Source of the DNA: an uncultured euryarchaeote
GTDB taxonomy: Archaea; Thermoplasmatota; Poseidoniia; Poseidoniales; Thalassarchaeaceae
DNA: 10,495 nucleotides
Direction: 5' to 3'
Assembly (NCBI GenBank): GCA_937901365.1
Contig: CALCEF010000142.1
Span: 1 to 10,495 of the forward strand
Below, piece by piece: positions 1 to 7,361 of the stretch. Made by a program: the position numbers and the translations under genes. The notes under the pieces are model-generated. The model was given only the letters and a program-made list of their open reading frames with translations, did no database searches and was not told the origin of the DNA. Positions within the stretch are counted from its first letter, which is position 1, and every line of letters starts with the position of its first letter.

Positions 1-227
1 TCGTCTTTAACGATGAACTTGTCATTGGGTGAGCGACCTGTTCGGTCTCCAGTTTCGGTCATCAAAACGCCGTGTGCGGTAAGGTTCCCTTCCCCTCTTC
101 GAAGCGCTGCCTCGTACAGTTCTTGCCATTCCAAATTCCAATGCACTTGGCCTGTTGGCCTAAGCCCGTGGTGGGATAAGCCATGCTGCCCTTCAAGGCC
201 AGCGCATCCGATGACCGAGAGGGCCAT
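1..227 (-). CDS. pckA: Phosphoenolpyruvate carboxykinase (ATP), N-terminal part, cut by window edge
   Basis: The enzyme converts oxaloacetate plus ATP to phosphoenolpyruvate, CO2 and ADP in the cytosol and is the entry step of gluconeogenesis. Reading the minus strand from the ATG at 227 gives 75 open codons to the window edge. Residues 27-75 match the start of the ATP-type family: a segment [15 protein letters not shown] (36-50), then [19 protein letters not shown] (57-75). The TGRSPxDKFIV block is the family's conserved N-terminal signature, which helps form the oxaloacetate site. The catalytic lysine, P-loop and metal ligands lie beyond the edge. The ATG is the only ATG, GTG or TTG I found in this frame back to about base 285, and it lies 26 bases from a TATA box, so the mRNA is probably leaderless. 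The gene is divergent from the large membrane protein gene. Identification is confident; only completeness is unknown. Confidence 0.93.
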   Translation of the reverse strand, partial: MALSVIGCAGLEGQHGLSHHGLRPTGQVHWNLEWQELYEAALRRGEGNLTAHGVLMTETGDRTGRSPNDKFIVKD

Positions 228-247
228 GTCGAGCGCGCCTCGCTGGA

Positions 248-265
248 CACTTATAGTGCATTTCG
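248..265 (-). promoter_or_regulatory. BRE/TATA promoter of pckA (leaderless)
   Basis: On the minus strand, CGAAAT (265-260) is followed by ACTATAAGTG (257-248). If transcription starts at the A of the ATG (227), these fall at -38 to -33 and about -30 to -21, the standard archaeal BRE and TATA positions. No room is left for a leader, so a leaderless transcript is inferred. The TATA core sits inside a short inverted repeat, CACT-TAT-AGTG (248-258). Confidence 0.7.
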
Positions 266-284
266 GCAGCCCATACCTGTGATT

Positions 285-301
285 CGGCCCCCTTGGGGCC
301 G
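285..301. repeat. Perfect G/C inverted repeat between divergent genes
   Basis: CGGCCCC (285-291), a three-base spacer, then GGGGCCG (295-301). This is a perfect seven-base-pair inverted repeat in the 142-base divergent spacer, upstream of both predicted promoters. No T-run follows on either strand, and both neighbours are transcribed away from it. A terminator is therefore unlikely; an operator for one or both genes, or a chance palindrome, is more likely. Confidence 0.55.
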
Positions 302-340
302 CATTCAAACGGATGAATTCGATTCCATAACGGGGCGACG

Positions 341-347
341 CTTATGC
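341..347 (+). promoter_or_regulatory. Weak TATA-like box before the giant membrane protein gene
   Basis: CTTATGC lies 23-29 bases before the ATG at 370, the same spacing as the pckA box, which suggests a leaderless mRNA. The region just upstream is G/C rich and lacks an A-rich BRE, so this is a weak call. It helps favour ATG 370 over the in-frame TTG at 358. Confidence 0.4.
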
Positions 348-369
348 GACGAATGGATTGCTTCGTTGT

Positions 370-3300
370 ATGGCGGGGGATGAAGATGATGATATCGAAG
401 ACCCCTCCGAGGATCGAATCATTGATTCTAGGACCTTCCAGATGGGCGGTGGCGTTGATCTTGATGCATTCATGACTCCCGATGATTTGGCCACTGCAAA
501 ACGACCTGCGCTCCCTGGTGGTTCGCCAACCGATGCTGTAGCTGGTTCACGCCCAAATGAGGATTCAGAACCGAGCAAAGATGTCGATGATGCGATTGGA
601 GAAATATTCGAAGTGTTTGATTCAGAATCAGGGCCGAAGTCAGGTGATATTCTCGCTGATGGTACCGTCTATGAAACTCCTGAATTGGATACGATTACCG
701 AGATGGCGGTTGAGGGAGAGCGACGGCTCCATTGGGCCTTGATGGTCACGATGATTTTTGTGTACAGCCTAATCGGTTGGCTTGTCGCCACCGCTCTAGA
801 ACCAATGATGGCAACGGCGGGATTAATCGGATTGGCCACTTTGGGATTCATCCTCGGTGAGCGTTGGGTTCCGGACAAGGGTATGCACATACTCGGAGTA
901 ACGTGGGTCATTATCTCAATGAAATTGCTCTACGGATTGGCAATCGATGCACACCATTGGGGTTGGATTGACACACCCCAACTCGGTGGATCGTTAATCG
1001 CACTTGTCGGTGTCAACATTTTGGTTGGATATCGACACAAACACGATGCAATCATGGCTCAGGCTACGCTTGTTTCTCTCGCACTGGCTTCAGCAGCGGG
1101 TTCCGTAGGTGGTGAATTGGGTGTTGCAGCGATGATTATGCTCGCAACAATCCTCCTACACGGCCTTGCATATCACCGCAAAAGTGGAAATCTGGCTTCA
1201 CTTGGAATTGCCGCAAGTCATCTGTGGATTGGTTTGCACGCGATTCAATCTGATTCATTGAAAATAGGGGCACTAGAAATCCTGCCTCTAGCAGACCCGA
1301 TGCCGCTGTTCTTGTTGGCTCTCGTTGTCACTTGCATAAACGGCTCGATGGCAGCTCGCTTCGCGCGCGCAGAAAACTGGTTCAGCAAGGGGATTGCAAT
1401 CAGTGGTCTAGGAAAACCCGGATTGTGGGGTGTCTCCGTGGGCCTCGGAATGATTGGGGGCCTGCTTCTACTTGCGAGTGGGCGTGATGCAACCGGTTAT
1501 TCTCTTGCAATCTTGTTGTCCCTACTCGCCGTCTATGGTGGCTCCTATCTCGTTGTCCGAGGTGTAGAAGCAATTGAGGTTCTGAAGCCGTTGCTCTCAT
1601 CATTGCCTGTTCTGTTGATCGTACTCGTCAGTTTGGAATCTGATTTAATTGAAACATCATTCATTTCCGGATACGAAGCCTTCGCAGTATTGTCTACGAT
1701 TGTGACAGTTGCAATGTTGCTCAAGCATCAATCAAACGTAACTGATCGAGTGCTTTGGTTGGGTAGCCTGGTTCTCATCTTGTTGCTAACCATACTCATC
1801 CCCGCTGATGCAGTATCTGAGGGTGGCGATGAGGGGTTGTATCTTCTCAGTGGTCTTACAATCATCCATCTGGCAACTGGGGCGCTCGCACTAAAACGAG
1901 TGTCTCCAAGTATTGCCGGTGTTACCGTCCTCGCACCATGGCTTTGGATGTTCATTCATGCACTGTGGACCTCTTCATTGGAATCTTTCTCCGAGGCTAG
2001 AGATATCGATATTGATTTGTTAATTGTTCTCGATCCAAAATTCGTTGCTTTGTACCTTACAATAGCTGCAATCATTCAATATCCAATCAATCTCAAGTTG
2101 GGAGATACTGGAGTCAACCTCGCGGGCAAATTAATCGGTGCAACCGAATTGAGTTCTCGCTTGCGAGATTCTGGCCTAATGCGATTGTGGAATCTTGGAC
2201 TGATTTCTGGCCTTGCTGTATGGTTGATGTTTATCGACGGACGAGATGATGTTGGTTGGTATACACTGTTGGGTATCACATCTTTGGCGGCTGTCCACGT
2301 TGTCGCTGAATCCCAGGGAAGACATCAGGACAATCCGCGCACAATTCTTCTCTGTCTAGCACTTACGTTCGCAGTGCTGCAATGGAATTTCGGTGCGGAC
2401 GCATTTTGGATGCTATTGCTAACCGGTGCTTCGGTTGCCATCCTTCTAACCCGTGGAGAAGAGGGGGCGACCTCGCAATTACTGAGTTTGACAATGGGTT
2501 TGTTGACTATGCAAATCGTATTGTTTGGACTAGACCACAGTCGGCCATTTCCCCTCCTCGACCCTGAACCTTTCGATCGAATACAAACCGGTTTTGTGAT
2601 GATATTAGCCTCGACAGGGATTCTTGCGATCTATCTACCAAAGGCACGCCAATTGGAGAAATTGTTGCCTCCCGCAATCGCAGTTGTTTGTTTATTGAGT
2701 ATTCAGATTTGGGCGGCTTCTGCTGAGGATATGCATGTGTCTCAATCGTTCCTTGCAATTGCTGCATTCGTGGGTTCCGCTCTGTATTTGGCCGCAACTG
2801 GTGAATTGAGAATGGAACTCAAGCAGGTTGGAAAGCGTGAGACGAGATTGGCTGAAATCCAACATAGGCAAGCCTTGGCTGCGGCTCTTGAGAAAGGCCA
2901 ACTAACCGATGCGGTACATTCTGAACCAAAGTTGCTTGCAGAAACAACCTCTGCATCTTCAGCAATGATGGTAGTCGGTGCCGAAGAGAAGCCACTCGAT
3001 ATTCAGCAGGGAGGTAATTTGTTCCATTTTGCCGATGAAGAATTGGCTGCCAAGGCCACTGCGGATTCTACAGGAGTTCTCGCAAAATCACTCTCGCAGG
3101 CGATTTCTAGAGGCGGCATGAAAATGGCGGATGCCGAGTTGTATGATTTGATTGACAAGCAACGCAAGCGCCGTCGTAGATCAGGTGCACAATACAATTC
3201 GGAGGAGATGGACTTGTTGGTCGGTGACATACATCATCGGCCAATCATCGTCCTGTCCTTCATTGCAGTAACCACCTTTGCAGCATGCTGGGTCGCTTGG

Positions 3301-4428
3301 ATGAATGGCCAATTGAACTCGGGACTGATGTTGATGGTGAGTTTGTTCGCTTTATCACTCACTTGGGTTTCTAGACAACGCGCGAAAGTCCACAACCTCA
3401 GATTACCCGATATCAATGGTATAGAAATGCCATTCTTCGTGACGATGGGTTCACTGGCATTGATCTATCTTGTCGGTCACTTCGGGCCACTTGGTAGCCT
3501 GTACAATCAACTAGATTTGATGGTTCTGACCTTTGGACTGATCGGCCTTTCTCTCATCTCATTGTATGGTCGTGAAGATCTACCCTGGAGAATACCAAGT
3601 GCGGTTGAAGGCATCGTGATGATGTTGCTACTTTCCAGACTTGTTGGTGCACTTTTATTCAACGCCACACCGTTCCCATTCACAATTGATCTACTCGACA
3701 ATTCACACGGGTTCATCGATTGGCAATTGCCTTGGATATTCCATGAAATCACCTTGCTTTGTTTGGTTCTCGTTTGGGAATGGATTGAGGCCTTCCGGCG
3801 CACCAATGGTATGCCCGATCACAGAGGCGCTGCAGGTAGAGGTAGCTTCGCGCTGATGGTCGTCATGATTTCCGCTGGACCCGCTGGAATTCTCGCTGGA
3901 ATTCTATGCATGAAACGCTCCTTCAATTGGAAACAACCCGCTGGTGTTGCTCTGTCCGTTCACGCCATCTTGGGAGGATTGTTTGCCTTCCTTGCATGGA
4001 CCGAAGGTGATGGCTATCGAAATGTTCTGCAATGGACGATTTTTGGCACAGGATGTGCGATGTTACTCGCCCAAGTTTACACCGTCTTTGCAGAAATGCC
4101 GAAATGGACGACAGCATGGCTATGGAATGCCCACATTATTCTCCCCGTCGGTGTCTTTGCAATCGCCGGCTGGTCACCATGGTTAGTGGTCTGTATCCTA
4201 GCGTTATCATTGGCTACTTGGGTAGGAGGTATCCTACAACTTCGCAGGGGCATGCGGGTCATGGGCGCTCTGGATCTCGTCTTGGCATTATGCCTTGCAT
4301 TGTTGATTCTGCAGGGTCAAATCCTCGAACCGAATATGCTACTGTTGATGCTCGTGGCACTTGGTATTGAGTTGGGTATTGTCGCTTGGTTGGGCACCAG
4401 ACATGATATGGAATTGGCTCGTGATTGA
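370..4428 (+). CDS. Giant polytopic membrane protein, unknown function
   Basis: I do not recognise this 1352-residue protein. It begins with about 119 hydrophilic, strongly acidic residues (MAGDEDDDIEDPSED at the start). Hydrophobic segments of about 20 residues then follow one after another: about 24 up to residue 810, a soluble stretch from about 810 to 954, then about 12-13 more to the C-terminus. The soluble stretch is Ala/Glu/Lys-rich, probably partly helical, and carries a basic cluster RKRRRR near residue 933 that should face the cytosol. There are few cysteines and no catalytic motif that I can see. Loops are short, so most of the mass is in the membrane. An in-frame TTG at 358 is an alternative start; the ATG is preferred for its TATA spacing. 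It may form a unit with the exported protein just downstream. It superficially resembles the very long multi-helix bacterial proteins of the DUF2339 kind, but I see no motif to support kinship. Transporter, scaffold or envelope roles are all open. Confidence 0.9.
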   Translation: MAGDEDDDIEDPSEDRIIDSRTFQMGGGVDLDAFMTPDDLATAKRPALPGGSPTDAVAGSRPNEDSEPSKDVDDAIGEIFEVFDSESGPKSGDILADGTVYETPELDTITEMAVEGERRLHWALMVTMIFVYSLIGWLVATALEPMMATAGLIGLATLGFILGERWVPDKGMHILGVTWVIISMKLLYGLAIDAHHWGWIDTPQLGGSLIALVGVNILVGYRHKHDAIMAQATLVSLALASAAGSVGGELGVAAMIMLATILLHGLAYHRKSGNLASLGIAASHLWIGLHAIQSDSLKIGALEILPLADPMPLFLLALVVTCINGSMAARFARAENWFSKGIAISGLGKPGLWGVSVGLGMIGGLLLLASGRDATGYSLAILLSLLAVYGGSYLVVRGVEAIEVLKPLLSSLPVLLIVLVSLESDLIETSFISGYEAFAVLSTIVTVAMLLKHQSNVTDRVLWLGSLVLILLLTILIPADAVSEGGDEGLYLLSGLTIIHLATGALALKRVSPSIAGVTVLAPWLWMFIHALWTSSLESFSEARDIDIDLLIVLDPKFVALYLTIAAIIQYPINLKLGDTGVNLAGKLIGATELSSRLRDSGLMRLWNLGLISGLAVWLMFIDGRDDVGWYTLLGITSLAAVHVVAESQGRHQDNPRTILLCLALTFAVLQWNFGADAFWMLLLTGASVAILLTRGEEGATSQLLSLTMGLLTMQIVLFGLDHSRPFPLLDPEPFDRIQTGFVMILASTGILAIYLPKARQLEKLLPPAIAVVCLLSIQIWAASAEDMHVSQSFLAIAAFVGSALYLAATGELRMELKQVGKRETRLAEIQHRQALAAALEKGQLTDAVHSEPKLLAETTSASSAMMVVGAEEKPLDIQQGGNLFHFADEELAAKATADSTGVLAKSLSQAISRGGMKMADAELYDLIDKQRKRRRRSGAQYNSEEMDLLVGDIHHRPIIVLSFIAVTTFAACWVAWMNGQLNSGLMLMVSLFALSLTWVSRQRAKVHNLRLPDINGIEMPFFVTMGSLALIYLVGHFGPLGSLYNQLDLMVLTFGLIGLSLISLYGREDLPWRIPSAVEGIVMMLLLSRLVGALLFNATPFPFTIDLLDNSHGFIDWQLPWIFHEITLLCLVLVWEWIEAFRRTNGMPDHRGAAGRGSFALMVVMISAGPAGILAGILCMKRSFNWKQPAGVALSVHAILGGLFAFLAWTEGDGYRNVLQWTIFGTGCAMLLAQVYTVFAEMPKWTTAWLWNAHIILPVGVFAIAGWSPWLVVCILALSLATWVGGILQLRRGMRVMGALDLVLALCLALLILQGQILEPNMLLLMLVALGIELGIVAWLGTRHDMELARD

Positions 4429-4433
4429 GAATT

Positions 4434-4452
4434 CGTCCCTCTAAGAGGGACG
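4434..4452 (+). terminator. Hairpin just after the membrane protein stop codon
   Basis: CGTCCCTC (4434-4441), loop TAA, GAGGGACG (4445-4452): a perfect eight-base-pair stem with a three-base loop, five bases after the stop. The bases that follow (GGTAACGTTC) hold no T-run, so it is not a classic archaeal T-tract terminator. It may mark or protect the mRNA 3' end, or attenuate read-through into the next gene. Confidence 0.5.
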
Positions 4453-4524
4453 GGTAACGTTCAAGCAGGTCGGCGATGTAGACATCCTCGTGAGCGGAAC
4501 CTGGATTTCGGATCGGCCGGAGGC

Positions 4525-4531
4525 GGAGGAG
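4525..4531 (+). promoter_or_regulatory. Shine-Dalgarno-like GGAGGAG deciding a start
   Basis: GGAGGAG lies nine bases before an in-frame GTG at 4541. This is the reason for preferring that GTG over the upstream GTG at 4490 (no Shine-Dalgarno, no TATA at -26) and the later ATG at 4562 (no Shine-Dalgarno). If translation begins at 4490 the same bases would simply be coding. Confidence 0.4.
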
Positions 4532-4540
4532 CACCCCGTT

Positions 4541-5461
4541 GTGCCAATCGGACTCAATGAGATGGCTGTTCCCCGGATTTCAATTCTCGCTAGTTTCGGG
4601 ACCATTGCAATGTTATTGTTATCGGCTATTTGGCTTGGTTTTGCGGCAAATTCATTCCTCAACCAATTCGAAGGTGCCTTTGCCGCAGTTGCCGAAGAGG
4701 ACATCCAAGTCGATGGACGATGGACATGGGAGGCTACACTTCTGTTCGATAGTTGTGATGCCAGAAATGGTGATTGGTCTTGGCCTACAAATTTGGCAGA
4801 ACAAGACGATGTTTTCTGGTTCCCCGGCGAATTGGAATGTGTTTGGGAGCACCAAGGTGAAGGTGATTATGCGCACTTGGCTATCCACAATGTCGATGAT
4901 GAGCGTGAACTGCCTCTATCAATTGAAGTAAATCATGCTGCAATATCGATTGATGGCAACGGACAGAGTGCCGTTACATCAATTGCTGCAGGAGATGCAA
5001 TCGTCATTCCTCTCCGACTCGAAACTCTGGTTGAAGAGACTCAATTTACAATCGATATTGTTCACGTTTCTTTGCCAGCAGCCAAAGTCAGTTTGGATGT
5101 AGATATGTTCTCAGATTTATCGGATCGAGACCGACATGCTAGAAGTGAAAGAATGAATGTCGCTTACACCGTTTGGGATGCAGACACGGATGAGCAATTG
5201 GATTCAGGTGCCCTACCCGCCACAGCTGGAGAAGATCCAATGTGCAATACTGATCCACCTGTCCCATGGGTCTGCTATATCGAAGGATTTGGTTGGGGTC
5301 TTGTCGGGTTGGATGCCGATGTGCAAGAATCGCTAACATTGTCTGGAACAAGCCACCGAATTCTCCTCCCTCCAGATCTGGCCTATGGAGATCGCGATGG
5401 GCATGAACTCCAAGATTCATGGTTATTGTTTGATTTGGAACTTGAGCAATTGCTTATCTGA
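4541..5461 (+). CDS. Membrane-anchored, probably exported protein, unknown family
   Basis: Not recognised. From the GTG at 4541 the product has 306 residues; GTG 4490 would add 17 and ATG 4562 would remove 7. A single hydrophobic segment at residues 12-34 (core ILASFGTIAMLLLSAIWLG) acts as a signal anchor or uncleaved signal peptide. The rest is acidic, rich in Trp, Asp and Glu, and made of short alternating hydrophobic stretches typical of beta-sandwich folds. Four cysteines in the exported part (residues 72, 100, 235, 245) could make two disulfides, which fits an extracytoplasmic location. The gene follows the giant membrane protein gene by 112 bases in the same direction with no convincing promoter between, so co-transcription past the hairpin is plausible. 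The two may act together at the cell surface; that is inference from position only. Confidence 0.8.
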   Translation: MPIGLNEMAVPRISILASFGTIAMLLLSAIWLGFAANSFLNQFEGAFAAVAEEDIQVDGRWTWEATLLFDSCDARNGDWSWPTNLAEQDDVFWFPGELECVWEHQGEGDYAHLAIHNVDDERELPLSIEVNHAAISIDGNGQSAVTSIAAGDAIVIPLRLETLVEETQFTIDIVHVSLPAAKVSLDVDMFSDLSDRDRHARSERMNVAYTVWDADTDEQLDSGALPATAGEDPMCNTDPPVPWVCYIEGFGWGLVGLDADVQESLTLSGTSHRILLPPDLAYGDRDGHELQDSWLLFDLELEQLLI

Positions 5462-5470
5462 AGCAATTGC
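5446..5470 (+). terminator. Ten-base-pair hairpin spanning the stop codon
   Basis: GCAATTGCTT (5446-5455), loop ATCTG, AAGCAATTGC (5461-5470): a perfect ten-base-pair stem. The TGA stop (5459-5461) lies in the loop and the first paired base. Each arm also contains the self-complementary GCAATTGC, so it reads as a direct repeat too. It is not followed by a T-run. A role at the mRNA 3' end is possible but unproven. Confidence 0.45.
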
Positions 5471-5506
5471 CGAAAGGAACTTGCATGACAACCACATGCT
5501 CGCCTC

Positions 5507-6760
5507 ATGGCGGGAATCAAACCGGTGGTGATGGTCCCTGACGACAATGCCCGAGCTTACGCCGACTCTAGCGCGCCCGCGCGCGAGGAAGAGGATGGGC
5601 TCTCTTTCCATGCAACAGATGAAATGCGCCGTTTGGCGACACCTTGGTCTGTCGCTCTAGCGCGCGCAACATTACTGGAGGGTTGCCAAATACCACAGGG
5701 TGTTGTTCTGGATCCTGCATGTGGTAGCGCAATTCAGTTGGCCGCACTTTGCTCAGTGCTAAATCGACCAGGCTTGGGCATCGAATTATCAGGTGCTGCA
5801 GCCCCACTCGCAGCGATTAATCTCGAGAGGTGCGCAACGTGGAAGGGACAAGGGTGGGGCGATTCAAGCCGAATCCTTTGGGGCGATGGAGTGGTTGCGG
5901 ATTCAATCTTGCAAACCTATCACCAAAGTGTTGGAGCAACCTCGCCAATCGCGTTGTTACACATCGATCCTGCTAGACCTCAAAACGCTCAACAACACAC
6001 TCTGGATGAAATGCAACCTCGGCTCGACCAACTTCTATCAGCATGGGCACCATTTCTCGCAAGACAACCTGCACTGATTCTTGATTTGTCACCTCGATTG
6101 TCGGACGCACAACGATTGGAAGTAGAGGAAATTGTTTCCTCCATCTGGGGAGATGTGCCCCGGACATGGCAGTGGATGACTCAAGGTCGAGGGCGTATTG
6201 ATCGATTATCTCTCTGGGTGGGCCTCACTTCTGATTCACAACCAAATCGATTGGTCCGATTGTCAAAGGACGGGGGGGTGAGTTTACTCACAGGAATACA
6301 AGAACATTCAGTTGTTGAATCTGGACCGGTGGGGATTGGTCAATTTCTGACCATTGTCGATCCGTGTTTAGTCTCTAGTGGATTGGCCGAATCCTGGAGA
6401 CAAAATGCAGTCAAGGGAAAGAATTCTAGTTGGATGAAACTCACCGGAAGACGCCCTGCTTTGGTTAGTAGTGATGCGATTTCAGATGAAAAGATAGTAA
6501 GCGATTTCGTACAGATATCAGGGCGTGTTGTTGATACGGTAGTAGGGGTGTCATTTGAAACACTGAGTGAAATCACTGAAGCCGCAAACTCAGCAGGCCT
6601 TACAAGTTTGAAATTACGTTGTCAAATAGATCCGGATCTACAACCCAAATTACAATCTGCAATCGATCAAAGCATGAAACAATTCGGACCCCAATCCAAC
6701 GAAACGCGTGGATTCATTACCGAAAGTGGAGAAGGTTACGCAATCTGCCACCAGACGTGA
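5507..6760 (+). CDS. Class I SAM-dependent methyltransferase with THUMP-like C-terminus
   Basis: This 417-residue protein carries the Rossmann methyltransferase signature. Motif I is LDPACGSA (68-75), the acidic end of strand 2 is GIEL (E93, ribose binding), and the motif IV-like strand ends in HIDPARP (152-158). A following strand reads LILDLSPRLSD (190-200). The DPAR motif together with the later LSP-type strand, and a small C-terminal region (about 365-417) ending in TRGFITESGEGYAIC, resembles the family whose members have a THUMP-like C-terminal domain and are thought to modify RNA. The substrate cannot be read from the sequence. ATG 5507 is the chosen start. A CCGAAA stretch lies about 35 bases upstream, as a BRE would, but the TATA region (TTGCAT) is poor. 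The gene sits upstream of the ribosomal operon in the same direction, separated from it by a terminator-like hairpin and a separate promoter. Methyltransferase: confident; THUMP-like assignment: moderate. Confidence 0.85.
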   Translation: MAGIKPVVMVPDDNARAYADSSAPAREEEDGLSFHATDEMRRLATPWSVALARATLLEGCQIPQGVVLDPACGSAIQLAALCSVLNRPGLGIELSGAAAPLAAINLERCATWKGQGWGDSSRILWGDGVVADSILQTYHQSVGATSPIALLHIDPARPQNAQQHTLDEMQPRLDQLLSAWAPFLARQPALILDLSPRLSDAQRLEVEEIVSSIWGDVPRTWQWMTQGRGRIDRLSLWVGLTSDSQPNRLVRLSKDGGVSLLTGIQEHSVVESGPVGIGQFLTIVDPCLVSSGLAESWRQNAVKGKNSSWMKLTGRRPALVSSDAISDEKIVSDFVQISGRVVDTVVGVSFETLSEITEAANSAGLTSLKLRCQIDPDLQPKLQSAIDQSMKQFGPQSNETRGFITESGEGYAICHQT

Positions 6761-6764
6761 ATCC

Positions 6765-6783
6765 TGCCCCGTAGGGGCATTTT
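6765..6783 (+). terminator. Terminator hairpin after the methyltransferase gene
   Basis: TGCCCC (6765-6770), loop GTA, GGGGCA (6774-6779), then TTTT (6780-6783). It is the only hairpin in the window followed directly by a T-run and lies five bases after the stop. It should separate the methyltransferase transcript from the ribosomal operon. Confidence 0.6.
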
Positions 6784-6790
6784 GTTACCT

Positions 6791-6820
6791 GCGAGTCGTT
6801 CATATAGGGGGGGCGAGTCG
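6791..6820 (+). promoter_or_regulatory. Ribosomal operon promoter with TATA box between two GCGAGTCG repeats
   Basis: A TATA box, CATATAGG (6801-6808), predicts transcription start near 6831 and a leader of about 46 bases. The octamer GCGAGTCG occurs at 6791-6798 and again at 6813-6820, exactly 22 bases apart (two helical turns) and on either side of the box. Two same-face sites straddling TATA would suit a regulator that competes with or assists TBP/TFB; that is inference. The upstream copy covers the normal BRE position. Confidence 0.6.
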
Positions 6821-6827
6821 CGAGGAT

Positions 6828-6841
6828 GCCTCACATGAGGC
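6828..6841 (+). other. Small hairpin at the start of the ribosomal leader
   Basis: GCCTC (6828-6832), loop ACAT, GAGGC (6837-6841) lies at the predicted 5' end of the operon mRNA. It may protect the 5' end or serve as a protein binding site. Five base pairs is short enough to arise by chance. Confidence 0.3.
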
Positions 6842-6861
6842 CACTGGGCGACCGGTGAACA

Positions 6862-6868
6862 GGGGAGG
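6862..6868 (+). promoter_or_regulatory. Shine-Dalgarno site of uS13
   Basis: GGGGAGG ends eight bases before the ATG at 6877. It matches the archaeal anti-Shine-Dalgarno (complement of CCUCC) and fixes the uS13 start. Unlike pckA, this gene is translated from a leadered mRNA. Confidence 0.75.
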
Positions 6869-6876
6869 ACCCAAGA

Positions 6877-7344
6877 ATGGCAAAAATTGACGAGACAGAA
6901 CTCGGAGATGATTTCAACTACATCATCCGACTTGCTGACAGTGACGTAGACGGACTAACCCGAATTGGGATGGGATTGACAAGTGTGAAAGGAGTCGGTG
7001 TTCGTACCGCCCTTGCTATCTGTAAAATTGCAGGTGTTGACAAGGACAAGTTAGGCGGACATTTGACCGATGATGAGCAGAAAAAAATTGGCGATGCAAT
7101 CGACTCGTATCCAACCAAAGTTCCAGAGTGGATGTTGAATCGTCAGCGCGATGTTGAAAGCGGTGATGAATTGCACCTATTCTCAATGGAGGTGAGCATG
7201 TATCAGGATGATGATATCGCACGCCTACGCTCGACCAAAGCATATCGTGGTCTCCGCCACGCCGCAAGGAAGCGGGTTCGTGGCCAGCGAACTCGTTCAA
7301 ATGGACGATCTGGTCTCACACTTGGTGTGCAGAGGAAGAAGTGA
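6877..7344 (+). CDS. rps13: Small-subunit ribosomal protein uS13
   Basis: uS13 sits in the head of the 30S subunit, touches the P-site tRNA with its C-terminal tail and bridges to the 50S subunit. The 155-residue product is a normal archaeal/eukaryotic-type uS13 with an extended N-terminus. The helix-turn-helix region is LTSVKGVGVRTALAICKIAG (34-53). The conserved C-terminal block is YRGLRHAARKRVRGQRTRSN (123-142), with the RGQRT motif that contacts rRNA and tRNA, followed by a basic end. The start is set by a strong Shine-Dalgarno. It is the first gene of the operon, and uS4 begins 17 bases after its stop. The order uS13-uS4-uS11-rpoD is standard in archaea. Confidence 0.97.
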   Translation: MAKIDETELGDDFNYIIRLADSDVDGLTRIGMGLTSVKGVGVRTALAICKIAGVDKDKLGGHLTDDEQKKIGDAIDSYPTKVPEWMLNRQRDVESGDELHLFSMEVSMYQDDDIARLRSTKAYRGLRHAARKRVRGQRTRSNGRSGLTLGVQRKK

Positions 7345-7348
7345 GATT

Positions 7349-7356
7349 GGAGGTGA
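7349..7356 (+). promoter_or_regulatory. Full-match Shine-Dalgarno of uS4
   Basis: GGAGGTGA, the full archaeal consensus, ends five bases before ATG 7362. A nearer ATG at 7358 is out of frame and too close to the site, so 7362 is the start. Confidence 0.8.
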
Positions 7357-7361
7357 AATGA

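Noticed and set aside
13..282. Plus-strand open frame of 89 codons over the left edge
   Set aside because: The opposite strand encodes a clear ATP-type phosphoenolpyruvate carboxykinase N-terminus; this frame is its shadow and is low-complexity Ser/Pro/Arg.
358..369. TTG start adding four residues to the giant membrane protein
   Set aside because: ATG 370 has a TATA-like box at the leaderless distance; TTG has neither that nor a Shine-Dalgarno.
4259..4534. Minus-strand open frame of 91 codons with a protein-like part across the intergenic gap
   Set aside because: It overlaps the end of the membrane protein gene and the start of the next, shows no family features and no promoter; most likely a shadow.
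4445..4540. Open in-frame stretch upstream of the exported protein, including GTG 4490
   Set aside because: It overlaps the hairpin after the previous gene and has no Shine-Dalgarno or TATA; GTG 4541 has GGAGGAG nine bases upstream. GTG 4490 remains possible.
6784..6876. Possible tRNA or structured RNA in the spacer before uS13
   Set aside because: No cloverleaf, T-loop GTTCRANYC or CCA-type acceptor pairing could be built; the spacer is explained by promoter, leader and Shine-Dalgarno.
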